From: Arctopsyche grandis | Lineage: Eukaryota; Arthropoda; Insecta; Trichoptera; Hydropsychidae | Length of the DNA: 64,000 bases | NCBI RefSeq assembly: GCF_051622035.1 | Contig: NC_135359.1 | Location: 32,827,501 to 32,891,500, forward strand | Direction: 5' to 3' | Shown here: in pieces, positions 42,890 through 64,000 of the stretch | Position numbering within the stretch: position 1 is the stretch's first letter | Layout of the letters: the number at the start of each line of letters is the position of its first letter | The notes under the pieces: model-generated | What the model was told of the DNA's origin: nothing | What the model saw: the letters and a program-made list of their open reading frames with translations, nothing else | The model's database searches: none | Program-made: the position numbers and the translations under genes

Positions 42890-43170
42890 ACTAACCGGCT
42901 ACGTTCGGTAAATGTGAATGTGATTTTATTTTTATTTATATTTTGTTTTATTTTATTTTACTTTTTTCTTTTTCTTTCTCCTTATGTACATTTTTATGTT
43001 ACTTTTTTATATAATTTTATCATGTTTTTCTGCTTTTGCTTTTTCTTTTTATTTTATATTTTACTTATTTCATCTTTGTTTTTCTTCTGTATCAAATGTA
43101 GGCCATTGTGGCGCATTAGCTTCTTCCTGTAATGCCACAATGGTCCAAAACTATAAATAAATAAATAAAC
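42890..43170 (+). mobile_element. LINE 3' fragment (L4)
   Basis: T-rich 3' UTR, then the hairpin GGCCATTGTGGC (43101-43112) / GCCACAATGGTC (43134-43145) and an (AAATA)n-like tail. The stem keeps pairing although the sequence differs (a G-U pair replaces A-U). Confidence 0.65.
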
Positions 43171-43582
43171 GGAAATTAAATGAAAACCATGAAAAAAATC
43201 TTGATTTGTTTGTTTATTAAATTTATTTGAATCGAAAAAAAATTACATTATTTAACGCCCGACCAATCACACACGTATTTGACCAATCCAGCCAATCAGA
43301 AACGACTTTGACGACAGCCAATCAGAAACGAATTACAGACGCCGTTTCATTTTTATGTATAAGAATTTACTTTAATGCTTTTATACGACATTATTTACCT
43401 GAGATTTATATTTATTATTTACGATTCAATCTAGGTTAACGTTTGCAGGAAAAGTAACCAAACACAGTCATTTTATCCACGATTTTTTTTCATTTACCGG
43501 TAAATTCCGGTATACCAGTAATAGGAAAAATAATTTACCGGTTTATAAAATTTTACGGTAAATTGCAACCCCTACAGAGAAT

Positions 43583-44270
43583 GCGTGTGACGTTTGCCCT
43601 TCTAAAGTCATATGGAGTATTTGACGTGGGTGTAGATATTTTTTAATGTGGAAATATGATCGCATATGGTCCAACGGAACCATTCTTATGATTCGAAGGA
43701 CAAAATAGAGTTGTAAGCTTCCTTGGAATGTATTGATTGTGAGGCCAGAACTCCACGGACGAGCATTTCAACCGATCCTCACACTACGACCACCGTTTAT
43801 AAATGCCGAATCATAATGAAATATCCTCCCCTTTCATCCCCAGCACCCTCCACGGCGAAGGTCGAAAAATTTTCGTATCGATTGGCTGGCATACTATGAA
43901 AAACCACTTTAACTTCTGTCCCTCAGAGATGAACTTGCATATGTACGACTTTCAATTATCATATGCAAATACATACGTACATATGTAGATGGCTCTTGGG
44001 TGAGTGGTATTACTCAATTAGCAAACGTAATAGATAGAGTCTAAAGTCTATACTTACAATTATCAGTAGTTCTTTAGTATATTAAAATAAATTAAATATA
44101 TTTTAATGGTAGAATTCATTTTTATAAAAATGTATTTTCATCATTAATTTCAAATGAGGAAAATAAATGTTCGTTGTATTCTTAAATTCTGGGGGGAGGG
44201 AGGTAACACATTTACTATCTGTAAATTGTGCAACTGATACATATGTAGGATTAAGTTTTCAAGCTCAGAT
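43583..44270. other. Intergenic sequence, unassigned
   Basis: No gene or clear element is recognised. Confidence 0.5.
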
Positions 44271-44278
44271 TAGGGTTC

Positions 44279-44438
44279 GGTGATTACTGGTCACAAAGTC
44301 ACTAAAATCTCTATAACGGAACATCTGGCAGCCGAAAAGTCCATCATACTAACAAGAACTTGAGTGCCAAATATTTCGTATTCGCGATTTTAATGGCAAA
44401 AATTGTCTTTGTGACCACCGCAATGTGACTAATAATCC
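44279..44438. mobile_element. MITE with GATTACTGGTCACA ends, copy 1
   Basis: GATTACTGGTCACA at the left and TGTGACTAATAATC at the right are inverted repeats (12 of 14). The body (CTATAACGGAACATCTGGCA ...) is shared with 49151-49333. Confidence 0.62.
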
Positions 44439-44672
44439 AATTACCCAGATTAGTGTATACATAGATGAGTGAGTTGGTATGCTTGGGTCGACTGCACATA
44501 TGCCTAAGTTGGTACGTTGCGTTACTCCGTGAACAAACGACAGTTGGTTTGGGCGCATCGACAAATAAACGATTAAAGAGAATTTGATTGGTCTGAACCA
44601 CATTCCCTTTCATGAAGTGAATTCTATATATACAAACATAGACATATTTAACGAAGTACTCGCTTTTAACAC

Positions 44673-44730
44673 CATGCTCCGTCTCTCTTTCTCTCCTTGG
44701 AATCGTATATCGTGGAAAGAGACGCGGCAT
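44673..44730. repeat. ~57-bp block repeated in reverse at 28684-28738
   Basis: It contains CCTTGGAATCGTATATCGTG and GAAAGAGACGCGGCAT. The reverse complement of the 28.7 kb block is nearly identical, although the flanks differ. Confidence 0.6.
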
Positions 44731-44930
44731 ATCACCCACCGTTCACATGATCGGCAGACAAAATCAAAAGATTTTTTTTCAAAATAATTAATTACATTTT
44801 TTATAAATGGGTACCATTTATCGGCCAGGCAAAATAGCCCCATTTTCAGACAAATTAGGTATTTTTCAAGACATTATATGCAAATGACCATCTATAAAAC
44901 ATTTGGCCCTGCAAATAAAAAGAGCGACCC

Positions 44931-45338
44931 TCTCTAAAATAGCTCGCACGACCCAATCGGTGTCCGCCCGACAAATCAAACGTAAAATGGGTGTCCAGTA
45001 ACAAAAACCAACCTTAACAACCTAATCTTAAATGAATAAAACCAACTCTAACTTAACCTAACCCTTAGGTAAATAAATGTTGGCTGCTTAAATATTACGA
45101 TGTGTTTGGATGGATATGACGATGTGTGGACCATGAGGAGAGTGGGAATGGACAGTAGCGGGGCGACACGCTATCATCTAACTGTCAAAAATTATAATTT
45201 CACTGAAATATACCCAGTGGAAATGTAACTGGTTATGATTTCACTAAAAGGTCAAATTTTATTTTTGTTACTGGGAACCCATTTGACTTTTGATTTGCGG
45301 GGCGGACGCCGATTGGGTCGTGCGAGCTATTTTAGAGA
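44931..45338. mobile_element. 408-bp MITE with ~90-bp inverted ends
   Basis: TCTCTAAAATAGCTCGCACG at the left is exactly mirrored at the right, and pairing continues through CCCAATCGG, GTCCGCCC, AAATGGGT and CCAGTAACAAAAA. No target duplication is readable. The element is downstream of the NRF-6-like gene. Confidence 0.78.
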
Positions 45339-45633
45339 TGTTAATTTGACATTAAATGTCGTTTTGACGTGTGTCGTGTAATTTATTTTATAGCCGAGCC
45401 AAAAATATTATCCCTTAATAAATGAAATAATTCCAATTGCGATATTTTACCGAGTGCACAATTATGTGCACATTCTTTAGTTTAGTATAAAAAACGTACT
45501 TATATGAACATAACCTTTACTTTTCTATATTTACAATTTATAACCCACTAATCATTTTTTTTTCATCGTGAAATGTATTTATGTATTTTATATCAATAAA
45601 AAAAAAACAAATGCATATACACAGTAAAAATAC

Positions 45634-45639
45634 TTTATT
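45634..45639 (-). terminator. Poly(A) signal of the NRF-6-like gene
   Basis: An AATAAA on the minus strand, about 130 nt after the stop codon, within an AT-rich 3' UTR. It is the first such hexamer downstream of the stop. Confidence 0.6.
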
Positions 45640-45768
45640 AAAACTATTAATTGCATTGGATTACATGGCGCGTGACTAATTCCATCAATAAAGTACATTG
45701 TACATACATAAATAACTGATTTAATTATAAATGAACTTAAAACTCGTAGAAATGCTGCTTTTTCAGAA

Positions 45769-53471
<7,703 letters not shown>

Positions 53472-56400
53472 ATCTTCGTCTAATTAATTCTAAAAAAAAA
53501 TATTCACATTTATATTGACTACTGTGTAGTACATATTAATAACCCAAAAGAGGGAAAGTAAGACCGCCTCAAAAAATCCCAATAGTAAACGAATCAAATT
53601 ATTATTCATTGTTTATTCTGAATACATATTAATAAGTACACATATATTCACAAACTTATACACAACATACATACATCATATAAACAACATACATCAAATG
53701 CATATTTATTAATAAGTAAAAAAATAAATAAAAATAATGGGATGAAATGTTAATGGAGTGATGAAGGCAGAGAAATGTTATAATAATAATAGAAGTGGCT
53801 TTAGGCGTTATATTGTTGTCAAGTGAGGATTGTCCACAGACATTCCTAAATAATTTTAGCATCAGTCATATTTGATGCTTGGGTGCTCGACGTATGTCCG
53901 ATAAAAACTTCTCTGTTTGTTTATATTACTCGCAAGATGAGCAAATACATCGTTAAAAATTGTACAATGCATTCAAAAACACACAATAAACAACATGGGA
54001 TACATTTTTATAAGTAAATTGATCATTTAAGTAACATTTTATTCAATTAACATCGTAGTTTGACAGTTTTTAAAAGTGTCATGGCGATCGCCCGCATTCT
54101 AAATAAAATTTCAGGGGTGACATCAGAGAAATGTAAAAGTTATTTTTAAATAAATGTAAAAACATTTCTATTGATGGCGCCGAATACTAAATTATATTAA
54201 TAACCAATTATTTAAGTTTAATTAATATGAACATCGTTCATTTTATATTATACATATACCTTGTTGAAACTATACATTACACCTTAATTTAAGAGTTCTA
54301 AAAGACAGACATATACAGAAAAGTGGATAAAAACAATCCGCCAACTGAGAAAATAAACGGATTAGCTACCAACGCCCAACACCACCGTATATTTACTCAA
54401 ATTGTAAATGAATCTATATCAAAATAAAACTTTTATTTCTGTAGTGAATATGTGATTTCTTTGCGTTTGTGTAGTTATCGAAACAGTACGCGTCTATTTT
54501 GACACAGGCAATGTATTGGTAAAGGCACTTCTATTATTATAACATTTCTCTGAGTGATGGTGTGTAAAGAAGAAACTTTTCGATCAATGACATATGGATG
54601 GAAAACTTGGGTATTGAATGATATAATGTAACGAAGGTTCTAATACACTAATGTTTTACGTTTGACACAATGAGAAATACAGAAAATGGAACATTTAAGC
54701 GAAAGCGAAGTATGAAAAGAGTAGCTTATATGTATAATGGAGCGATCGAAGCGATTGAATTGGTAATGGAACGAAGAAAATAAGTAATAAGGAAAAAAAA
54801 CTAAATTAAAGTTTAAATAAAACACTCAATTGGAATATTTTTGTGTTTTTTAAATGAAAATTCGCTGATCATGAAATTAAATGAGGTTTTTATGACAATT
54901 CGATCACGAGCAACTTAAAAAGGCCTAATATATACATGTACATACATTATTTTGGATTTTCATCGATGGTTATACTGAAAAATTTTCTTCGTGGCAAGGG
55001 AAAAATCAGTGATTTTTAACAATGATTTTAAAAAAGTAGGTTTTTTTATTATTTGAAAATAAATAAACGCATAATATTCACTTATTTAAATTTATTCAAG
55101 TCTATTATGATGAGTTTTGACTGATTGACGAGAAATCAATGTCATTGTAAATAGTTTTTTCAGCTCTTTTTCCTATTATGCTGTTCATTAACTTTAGAAT
55201 AATGTAATACTATGATTACTAATAAAATTAAATCAAAATTGTAAAATAAAAAATGATCAGTAGATCAATAGCTATTAAAATATATATAAGATGTATTGTG
55301 AACATAATTTAGTAATAATAAAAAGCATTTAAAAATCAAAATCAAAGTCACCGTTTCGCTCGAAAGTGTTTGTAAGGGGGAAGCGTTATTATCAGAAAAT
55401 CGGTATTTTTTTCATGTTTCCGCGATCATTTTGAAAATAAAAGTCATTGAGAGCTTTCTTGGATACATCACTCGCTAATTTAAATAAAAAACATTAACGA
55501 ATTTTGTGAAATAAAAGGTGGCCAAAATGATCTATTTTGAAGCAAAATACATAGGTCATTTTGTGATACGTTAAAACATTAAATTCAGAATTCGCGTTTT
55601 TTACTCCTATCCAATGAACATACATACATATTTGTATACTGTATATTGCCTTGTATGTATCTATGTACATATATAATCAACTAGACTCGCCCCCCTCTCA
55701 CGTAGTCACTGTAATAATGCTAATTTATTTTACGTAAAAAAACACGTGGGTTTTTGGCATAAATATTAAAATTAATGCATCAGATTAATATTAAAATCAA
55801 AAAACGGATATTTTTCGATGAATGACCCACATTCGTTTTTTATGGATATTGCATGCATTGTGAATGTGTGAACAAAAAATAGGGGAAACATAAAAGCAAG
55901 GTAAAGTGTAAACAAAAAAAATAGATAAATCATAAAGTTAAACCGGTTTTATAAAAAAAAACGTAGTAAGAGACGTTGCAACAAGTCGTGTCAGTTTATG
56001 ATTACTTTTGAACTAATTCGTTGTTATATCATAATAAAACATGTCAACTAACAATCATAACCATTTTAATTATAGTTACAAATTAATAGTAAAAAGCAAA
56101 TGAATAGAATAAAAAATGACAACAAATGAAGAAATTGAATAACCCTTTGATTTTATCAGCTTTTCCAAACTATGTATATCCACTCTATTTGAAAACGCTG
56201 AAACTCCACGTTTCTTATTCAGGTTTTATTCCCGAGTCTGAGATTGTGAACACTTAAGATAAGTGCTTTAGCGATATATGTAAGTGGTATAACGATAATG
56301 TATTTATTTTATATAATTTCATTAACATCAACCCCATTCCTTTCGTTTCCAATGTAAAGAGATTCAACTTTTCAACGAGTCTAAGGAATATGAAATTGAT

Positions 56401-57317
56401 TTTAGATCTGGGATATGTTAATATATTTTAATAATGAAGGTCCTAAATTGTTCCAAGTTGATATTTACTTGAAATATGGAGAATTAAAAAATATATGTTA
56501 ATCACAAAAATAATATAAAGAAGTTTTAAAATAGTGTGTAATAGATTTAAAATTAATATCAATAAACATAAGGTTTATTGATATTAATTTTAAACGAAGA
56601 GTTAATTTAAAGAAAATGAAGGGTTCAATTTAAAAATAAATCTGATTTTCGACAGTAAAAATCTTAATCAAAAAATATCGAACATTAAAATAATAGTAAA
56701 TATATTAAAACCTTACCCAAATTTATTTGAAATGCAAAAATAATGTAAAATAATCGTTATCAGAACATAATGTGGGTATATATTTTCCGATTCCGCCTCG
56801 AATTCACTTGAGATGATATTTTTCTTGATTGCGTATAATATATACATACAATAATATGTACATATATATGTACGAATGTATGTATGTGTGTATGTGTAGC
56901 AAAATAAGTCGGGTACTTATTCGCACAACGCGAATCGATAGAATAACACGATAATGGACTAAGATATTCTTTATATTTGACTTCTGTTTAATAATTTTAT
57001 ATATAGCTCGCACTCGCAGGTGTGGCCAACAATAATTCTTTTAAATTATAACTGCCAAAACGGTTCACTACGAACTGCACGATCCTTTCATTTTCATTTT
57101 CATCCGAGCGTATGAAAATTCATTTCATTCTTATCTTTTATGTTTAATTAAAAATATTTAGCCTAAGACTGATTGACTGCAGGATTTTTAAAGAATATAT
57201 TTTACTTTATACTATAACAATATTGTGAAACCCATTTTTAGAAACCTCTTTTATTTTTCAAGTCCCAAAATGTTCAGTGGCATTGTTCGCCTACTGCGCT
57301 CGCCTCGGCGTTTTCTT
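53472..57317. other. Upstream region of the NRF-6-like gene
   Basis: About 3.8 kb of AT-rich DNA without recognisable genes or terminal-repeat elements. It should contain the promoter. CATACATACATATGTA-type short tracts occur at about 55620 and 56840-56895. A roughly 22-bp inverted repeat (ATTGATATTAATTTTAAA) lies near 56548-56594. Confidence 0.45.
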
Positions 57318-57489
57318 GGGGTTTCAATCAAAATTATGATCCCGGCTTAAACTAATGTAATTAAATATATTACTAAGAGGTTTGGGCCGCATAAGTACGT
57401 ATTTGATGATATAATAGCGGCCCAAACCTCTTAGTAATATTTTTAATTACATTAATTTAAGCCGGGATCTTAATTTTGCTTGAAATCCC
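57318..57489. mobile_element. Foldback MITE with ~69-bp arms
   Basis: GGTTTCAATCAAAATTATGA leads a left arm ending GAGGTTTGGGCCGC, and the right arm from GCGGCCCAAACCTC mirrors it, with a roughly 26-nt loop. A few mismatches. No duplication is readable. Confidence 0.78.
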
Positions 57490-58305
57490 AATCATTGAAA
57501 TCTATTTGATTGAATTTTAAATTCCCACTTATTTGTACATTTGTTATTGAATTATTGTTTAAATTGCCTTTTTATTTTAATAAATTCATTTTATTTAATT
57601 TTTTATTATTTATTTATTTTATTTTTTATATACATTTTTTTAATGGTTGAATAACTCTAATATGTATTATTATATATGTACATATAACCAGTGGCGGCTC
57701 GTCCATTCGCACTGCGGAACTGCAGCACCGCCAAGCAAATTGAGAAAAATGTAATATCATAATATACATAAATTTATGTACATATATTATATGAAAATAT
57801 CAATACAATTTAAGCGTGTATTAAGCTCGCCCGCACATCGATACATTCAATAATGATCATACACCGCGGTACTAATATCAGAAAGTGAGGCATCGTTTAT
57901 GATTTTGGGCAGTACGGTTTTCGATGGAATATGCTCGAGTGGGCAAAGGGGGGGGGGGGAGGGGGAGGGAGCTCTCAGCCAGAAGCTTGGTCTCGTACTG
58001 CCACTCCCGACAGTATTTCGTGTTGCGTCGTATGCGCGCGCCCGACACCTGTCACTTTTTCTCATTCCTTCTGCTTTCGCTTTAAAAGTACAGAAAGAAA
58101 ATGCCAATGGAAAATCTACTACTAACCGTTGAATCATATCCAATTCCAGATAAAGAAAAGCTTCAGAATGAATTAAAAGAGTTTTACCCAAGGAAAGAAA
58201 TGCATAGCTTTAAGAGGGCTGTACACCCGAAACCTTAATTTTGTTGCCGTTCCTTTCTTCGATATACATTGTATATATTGAGTGAATGCGACAATATATG
58301 TATAT

Positions 58306-59188
<883 letters not shown>

Positions 59189-59934
59189 AGTGAATGCGAC
59201 AGTTGCGCTTCGACCAGATAAAACGTATTTTAAATTGACAAAATCGAGGTTTCGTATTCTCCTATTTTCTCCTCCGAAACTGGACCAATTTTAAAAAAAA
59301 ATTCATCATCGGTATGAGAAAAATATTTTCTGCACAAGTATGTGCGTATTTTTTTTAAATCGACCGTTAAATAAGCACGCTGGAGTCTTTTCGTGGGTGT
59401 AAAAAAGAGGCGATTTTATTGATGTTTGGCGGCTCCTAGCTCCTATAAAAAATAACTAATCCATGGATATCCATAGCATATTAAAAAACAATTTCTCTAG
59501 TGCCATAATTGAGGAAGGGCGAAGTTTAATACGTTTGTATGGACAAGGGGCGCTGGTGTCAGCCCTCTTAATGATTTATTAACATAGTTAAAATTTATTT
59601 TCTGCAACGGTGTTTTTTGTCAATTAAATTAATACAGACGATTGACGGCTTGGATTGATTGTTCAGGAAAGATTGACGGATATGTTTATGCTGTCAATTA
59701 AAAACTACGTACATACATAATATAAAGAAAAAAATGATCATGATAAACGAAAACGTGATAGACTTTTTTTCAATTGGATAGCTCTAATGATTTATTGACG
59801 TTGTTAAAATTAATAAAAAGAATAAAGACATATAAAGGATATAAATTGTAATGCATTCGATTCATCCTGTAATGCCACAATGGTCCAAAACTAACTAGCT
59901 ATAAATAACTACATATTTATTTATTTATTTATTT

Positions 59935-60740
59935 TAAACAGACCCTTGTGGCATAACAGGAATTCCTAAAGCGCCACAATGGTCAAAAAATATAACACAA
60001 AAAAGAAAAAAAACAAAATAACAATTAAACATAAACATAAATACATCCATACATACATAAAAAATAGCATTTATAATAACAGATAATGTAAAAATATCAA
60101 ATAAAATATAGCATAAGGAATGCCTTGCACCTACAGCCAGTTTCAATAAATATGTAAGAAACAACTACAAATACAAAACATCCCTGTAAGGCCCAAATGG
60201 AAGAGAGTTAATCAAAATTTCACTCATAAATCACAATCAATCATGAAAACAATGATGAGCGCAGACTACCAGATAAATGGGTTAGAGTAATTTCCGACAA
60301 TTTACGCTCACTAAGGTGGAAAATATCACATTCAGTCTCGGCAGCAACGATTTCATTAAGAAGTCGGATAGCTCTTGGAATAGGAGCCATTCGAAAAAGG
60401 ACTGTGCGGGCAGGAGGTACAGCCAGCAAATGATGATGTCTACCACGCACATAGTGAATAGGGACATAAAGCCCCAACTGCTCCAGCAACAACGGGCATG
60501 ACGTATTACCACGTAAGAGCAGGAGAACGAAACGAATTAATGAGAAGTTTCTCCGAAGTTCAAGGGAATTATACCCAAGCATGCCCAAAAGGAAAGGAGT
60601 GGGGTAGAGATATGGGTAATACCCATATTCTTTCCTATATAGGAAACGAAGAAATGCTTTTTGCACTTTCTCAATCATCAGAGAGTAATTTGCTTCATGC
60701 GGATTCCACACAATCGCATTATACTCTAGCTTATAAGAAA
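59935..60740 (-). mobile_element. LINE 3' part, reverse orientation (L3)
   Basis: It has the same 3' UTR and hairpin as L1 and about 500 bp of ORF. It is the longest ORF copy in the window. A short 3' fragment of a diverged copy (59868-59908) sits beside its tail. Confidence 0.85.
60241..60740 (-). pseudogene. LINE reverse transcriptase C-terminal fragment (L3)
   Basis: On the minus strand, LEYNAIVWNPHEANYS is followed by LMIEKVQKAFLRFLYRKEYG and the same C-terminus as L1, ending in a stop at 60241. Close identity to L1 suggests related recent activity. The palm-domain catalytic residues are not present. Confidence 0.82.
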
Positions 60741-60914
60741 CACAATGGTTCAGGAACGATTGACGGCTTTGTCAATGCTGTCCATTGATAAACAAATGAT
60801 TATGAATAATGAAAAATTTAACGAAAAGGTGCTTGACCTTTTTTCAATGAATAAAGACAGAAGAATCAATTTTATAATGGAATAAAAATTTAATTTTAAT
60901 AATTTTGATGTTAA

Positions 60915-61436
60915 GAGGGCTGGACAGCAGCGCCTTGTCCATACAAACGTACTATACTTCTCCCTTCCTCAATTATGGCACTAGAGAAATTATTTTTTAA
61001 TATGCTATGGATATCCACCATTGGGGTGCATCTATCGTTTTATTTTTTTGATTAATTATTTTTTATAGGAGCTAGGAGCCGCCAAACATCTATAAAATCG
61101 CCTCTTTTTTACACCCACGAAAAGAGTCTAGCGTGCTTATTTAACGGTCGATTTAAAAAAAAAATACGCCGATAGATGCACAGAAAATATCTTTTTCATA
61201 CCGATGATGAAATTTTTTTAAAAATTGGTCCAGTTTTGGAGGATAAAATAGTAGAATACGAAACCTCGATTTTGTCAATTTAAAACACGTTTTATCTGGT
61301 CGAAGCGCAACTGTCGCATTCACTCAATATATATATTGATATATATTGTCGCATTCACTCAATATATACATACACTCAATATATATATTGAATAAAGGAA
61401 CGGTAACAAAATTAAGGTTTCGGGTGTACAGCCCTC
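60915..61436 (-). mobile_element. TTAA-flanked MITE, copy P4 (reverse)
   Basis: 522 bp between TTAA at 60911-60914 and 61437-61440; the reverse complement aligns with P1 and P2 end to end. Confidence 0.88.
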
Positions 61437-61889
61437 TTAATAGTGAAACTTAATCCAAATAAACATTTTTAATCAACCGCAGCACCCCCAGATATCTTAT
61501 CCACGAGCCGCCACTGCATATAACGCTTAAGGTCTGACCGCACTATGCGCCTGCGATACGACACGGCAGCGTGCGGCCAAATATTGTTTATATGAATTGT
61601 ATGAGATATAACGCACTACGCGTCACACGACAGAGTTGCCTTTTGTACCAACTTTGCCGTGTCGTGTTGTGCTGCAGCAGTAGACGGCCGCACAGTGCGG
61701 TTAGACTTTTAGACGAGGTTAAATTCAAACTTGTTTCTCAACTATTATTTTGAAAAGTATTAAAATCAAATCGTATATTATATGTATGTATGTACTTATG
61801 TACATTAAATATAGTGTTCCTCACTTTATCGGAAAAAATGACTTTTTTGATATTCCGACGAGTAATACATATATCAATTTACGATAAGT

Positions 61890-62210
61890 ATTTAATATGC
61901 TAGGGACAAGTATTTAATAGATCAAGATTTAATAACAAGACAAGTATTTAATAGTAGTAGTAGTACAAGTATTTAATAGTTAAGACAATTAAAAGTCAAT
62001 TTAATGGTTAATTAAAATAAAAAATAAGATAATTAAAAGTCGATTAAAGATAGTCAATTTAATAGTTAAGATAATTAAAAGTCAATCTAAGATAGTCAAT
62101 TTAATAGTTAAGATATTTAATAGTCAATTTAAGATAGTTTCATAGTAGTAGTAGAAGTAGGACAAGTATTAAATAGTTAAGACAAGTATTTAATAGATCG
62201 GTAATAATAT
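61890..62210. repeat. Degenerate AT-rich tandem repeat
   Basis: The words AAGTATTTAATAG and AGTCAATTTAATAGTTAAGA recur at irregular 25-40 bp spacing, with short (TAG)n runs. Probably an old minisatellite. Confidence 0.7.
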
Positions 62211-62640
62211 TGTAGTGCATATATGATCAGTTATATACATATTTACATATATTAATCAATGTTTTATATTTGAGTCGTTTTATTTGAAAGTGGCGGAAGT
62301 TCAATTTTCAGTTCCAAAAACACTTTCTGTTTGACATAATTCACTAATTGTTATTACTTATTTTAATTCGAATGTCCAGAATCTCGGAAAGGCAGAATAA
62401 ACGTATTATAAGCCACCAGTATTTTTTTTTAAATATTGTTAAATGTAATATTTTAAATGTTTTGCGTAATATTTCTCGAAATAAAGAAAAATGGACTTAT
62501 GCCATTTTGAAATATAACGGTTCATTTATCGATTAATATTTAAACTAAACGCTCAGTTTATGTTGACAGTTGGTTCTGTATTTGACATGTGGAGTTATAT
62601 TATTTTGTGATGCTGAAAACACGAATTATTTCTAATTTTA

Positions 62641-63095
62641 TTAAATGGACATTTATGGAATGGACATTTGTAAATGGACATTTGTAAATGGACATTTGTA
62701 AATGGACATTTTTAAATGGACATTTGTAAATGGACATTTGTAAATGGACATTTGTAAATGGACATTTTTAAATGGACATTTGTAAATGGACATTTGTAAA
62801 TGGACATTTGTAAATGGACATTTGTAAATGGACATTTTTAAATGGACATTTGAATGAACATGAAAATGGAAATTCAACAAACGTATTTACACGATAATTA
62901 TTTCTAATTTTATTAAATGGACATTTATGGAATGGACATTTGTAAATGGACATGGAAATGGAAATTCAAAAAACGTATTTACACGATAATTATTTCTAAT
63001 TTTATTAAATGGACATTTATGGAATGTACATTTGTAAATGGACATTTTTAAATGGACATTTGTAAACGGTCATTTGTAAATGGACATGGAAATGG
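62641..63095. repeat. 14-bp minisatellite with higher-order structure
   Basis: The unit TGGACATTTGTAAA (with TTTTTAAA variants) is repeated tandemly from 62652 to 62850. A larger block (TAATTATTTCTAATTTTATT, then AAATGGACATTTATGGAATG and GGAAATTCAACAAACGTATT) occurs three times: ending near 62887, near 62975 and near 63113. Confidence 0.9.
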
Positions 63096-63119
63096 AAATT
63101 CAACAAACGTATTTACTGA

Positions 63120-64000
63120 CCAATCTGATTAATTTAGTGACAAAATTTACTGACTGTTTACTCTAAGATAGTGACATTTAATAACTGACCAATATTAAGC
63201 TTTCTTTTTATTATTATTTTTTCGGTTATCTAATTATTTGCATCATATCTTCACAATAAAATAAAATTACAAACAAATGCATAAAAATTGAGAAGCGCTG
63301 GTTCGTATGATCCTATGTAGACGCATTTTACTGGTAATTTTAATGAAATGATTCTTTCTAGAATCAACTGACACTGAATAATTTCCGAATTTTTACTTAC
63401 CTACATATGTATACTTATGAATGTATGTACATATATCTTACATACATATAGGAAATGATGATTGATATAAATTCCAGAGCAAATTAAAAAAAAAATTAGC
63501 AACTCCTGTGATAAGAGGAGCTAGTTAAGAAATAATATGTTTTTCTACGTACGTATTTATTTAAAATTAATATAATATATTCATTTCAGTTCCATCAAAA
63601 AAATAGATAATTTAATTTCGACATTGACTATTGAACCTGTGTATATGCATAATTAAAAATAAAAAAATAATTTTTATGCTTTCCGATATCATTTATATGT
63701 GTAAATAGTATAATATACATATTTGAGCTATGGCGTATCATCACACGCTAGTACAAAGCTTAAAATTGGGCCCCCCTTATTTTTTTTAGTAAATATGATA
63801 AATTTAATTTTCTTATGTATTTTTTATTAGTTATTTACATACAATATGTATAAAAATCATCACTTGTCAGTGACTTGAAACTAATTAATCGCTGACTCGA
63901 AATCATGGGTATATTTCAAACTTTTGTAATATACTGCAATTTCGAAACGGTTTAAAAATGTGAAAATTATTATATTAAAAATAAGCAACTATTAAATTTA
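63120..64000. other. Distal AT-rich sequence
   Basis: No gene is seen. Near 63730-63775 a GGCGTATCATCACACGCTAG then GGGCCCCCC-containing stretch resembles a decayed hAT end, too weak to call. Confidence 0.4.

Larger units (their letters stand above)
42333..43574. mobile_element. hAT-like element with TAGGGGTTGCAAT ends
   Basis: The right end ATTGCAACCCCTA mirrors the left TAGGGGTTTGCAAT. The flanks TAGAGAAT (42325-42332) and CAGAGAAT (43575-43582) match at 7 of 8. CCGGTAAATT-type words recur inside both ends. A MITE (42347-42509) landed almost in its left terminus, and a LINE 3' fragment lies near 42890-43170. No transposase is seen. Confidence 0.75.

Noticed and set aside
57847..58191. 114-codon minus-strand frame inside hAT H4
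   Set aside because: No similarity to a transposase or other domain could be seen; probably fortuitous in a G-rich patch.
62653..62953. Minus-strand frame with a repeated KCPFTNVHLQMSIY-like unit
   Set aside because: It is the translation of the 14-bp minisatellite; 14 is not a multiple of 3 and the frame survives only by chance.

Overview
This is a 64 kb piece of an AT-rich, intron-rich, transposon-laden animal nuclear genome, almost certainly an insect. The evidence is three spliced genes with GT-AG introns of insect-expanded or insect-typical families: a secreted EB-module protein, a biogenic-amine-type GPCR, and an NRF-6-like membrane acyltransferase. Frequent TACATATGTA-like words and a dense population of hAT, Mutator-like, TTAA-flanked, Helitron, LINE, SINE and LTR remnants fit this. 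I cannot fix the order or species. There is no operon, tRNA/rRNA gene or CRISPR array.

Layout. 1-12 kb is intergenic and full of mobile elements, including a hAT element (115-2214) holding at least three further insertions and a six-unit degenerate array (10040-10990). The EB-module gene lies on + (CDS 12184-19253, 7 coding exons, 327 aa). Its introns 4 and 6 hold nested transposons and (TA)n tracts. The amine receptor lies on - (CDS 39604-20266, 7 coding exons, 428 aa) and converges on the EB gene, with stops about 1 kb apart. Its introns hold solo LTRs, SINEs, TTAA elements and LINE relics. 39.6-45.6 kb is intergenic, with SINEs, a nested hAT and a long-TIR element. The NRF-6-like gene lies on - (CDS 53471-45769, 13 coding exons, 727 aa). 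From 53.5 kb to the end there is mostly AT-rich non-coding DNA, a 3.8 kb nested hAT (57689-61516) and two tandem-repeat blocks.

All three gene models come from joining splice sites by reading-frame phase, and each gives an uninterrupted protein with the expected family landmarks. No functional link between the three genes is visible; they look like ordinary neighbours. The unusual content is the mobile DNA. Target-site duplications (TSDs) can be read exactly, so insertion order can be reconstructed: for example, a Mutator-like element with 9-bp TSDs, later hit by a hAT with 8-bp TSDs and by a second 8-bp-TSD element, all inside one intron. I did not find a convincing new host defence or enzymatic system.
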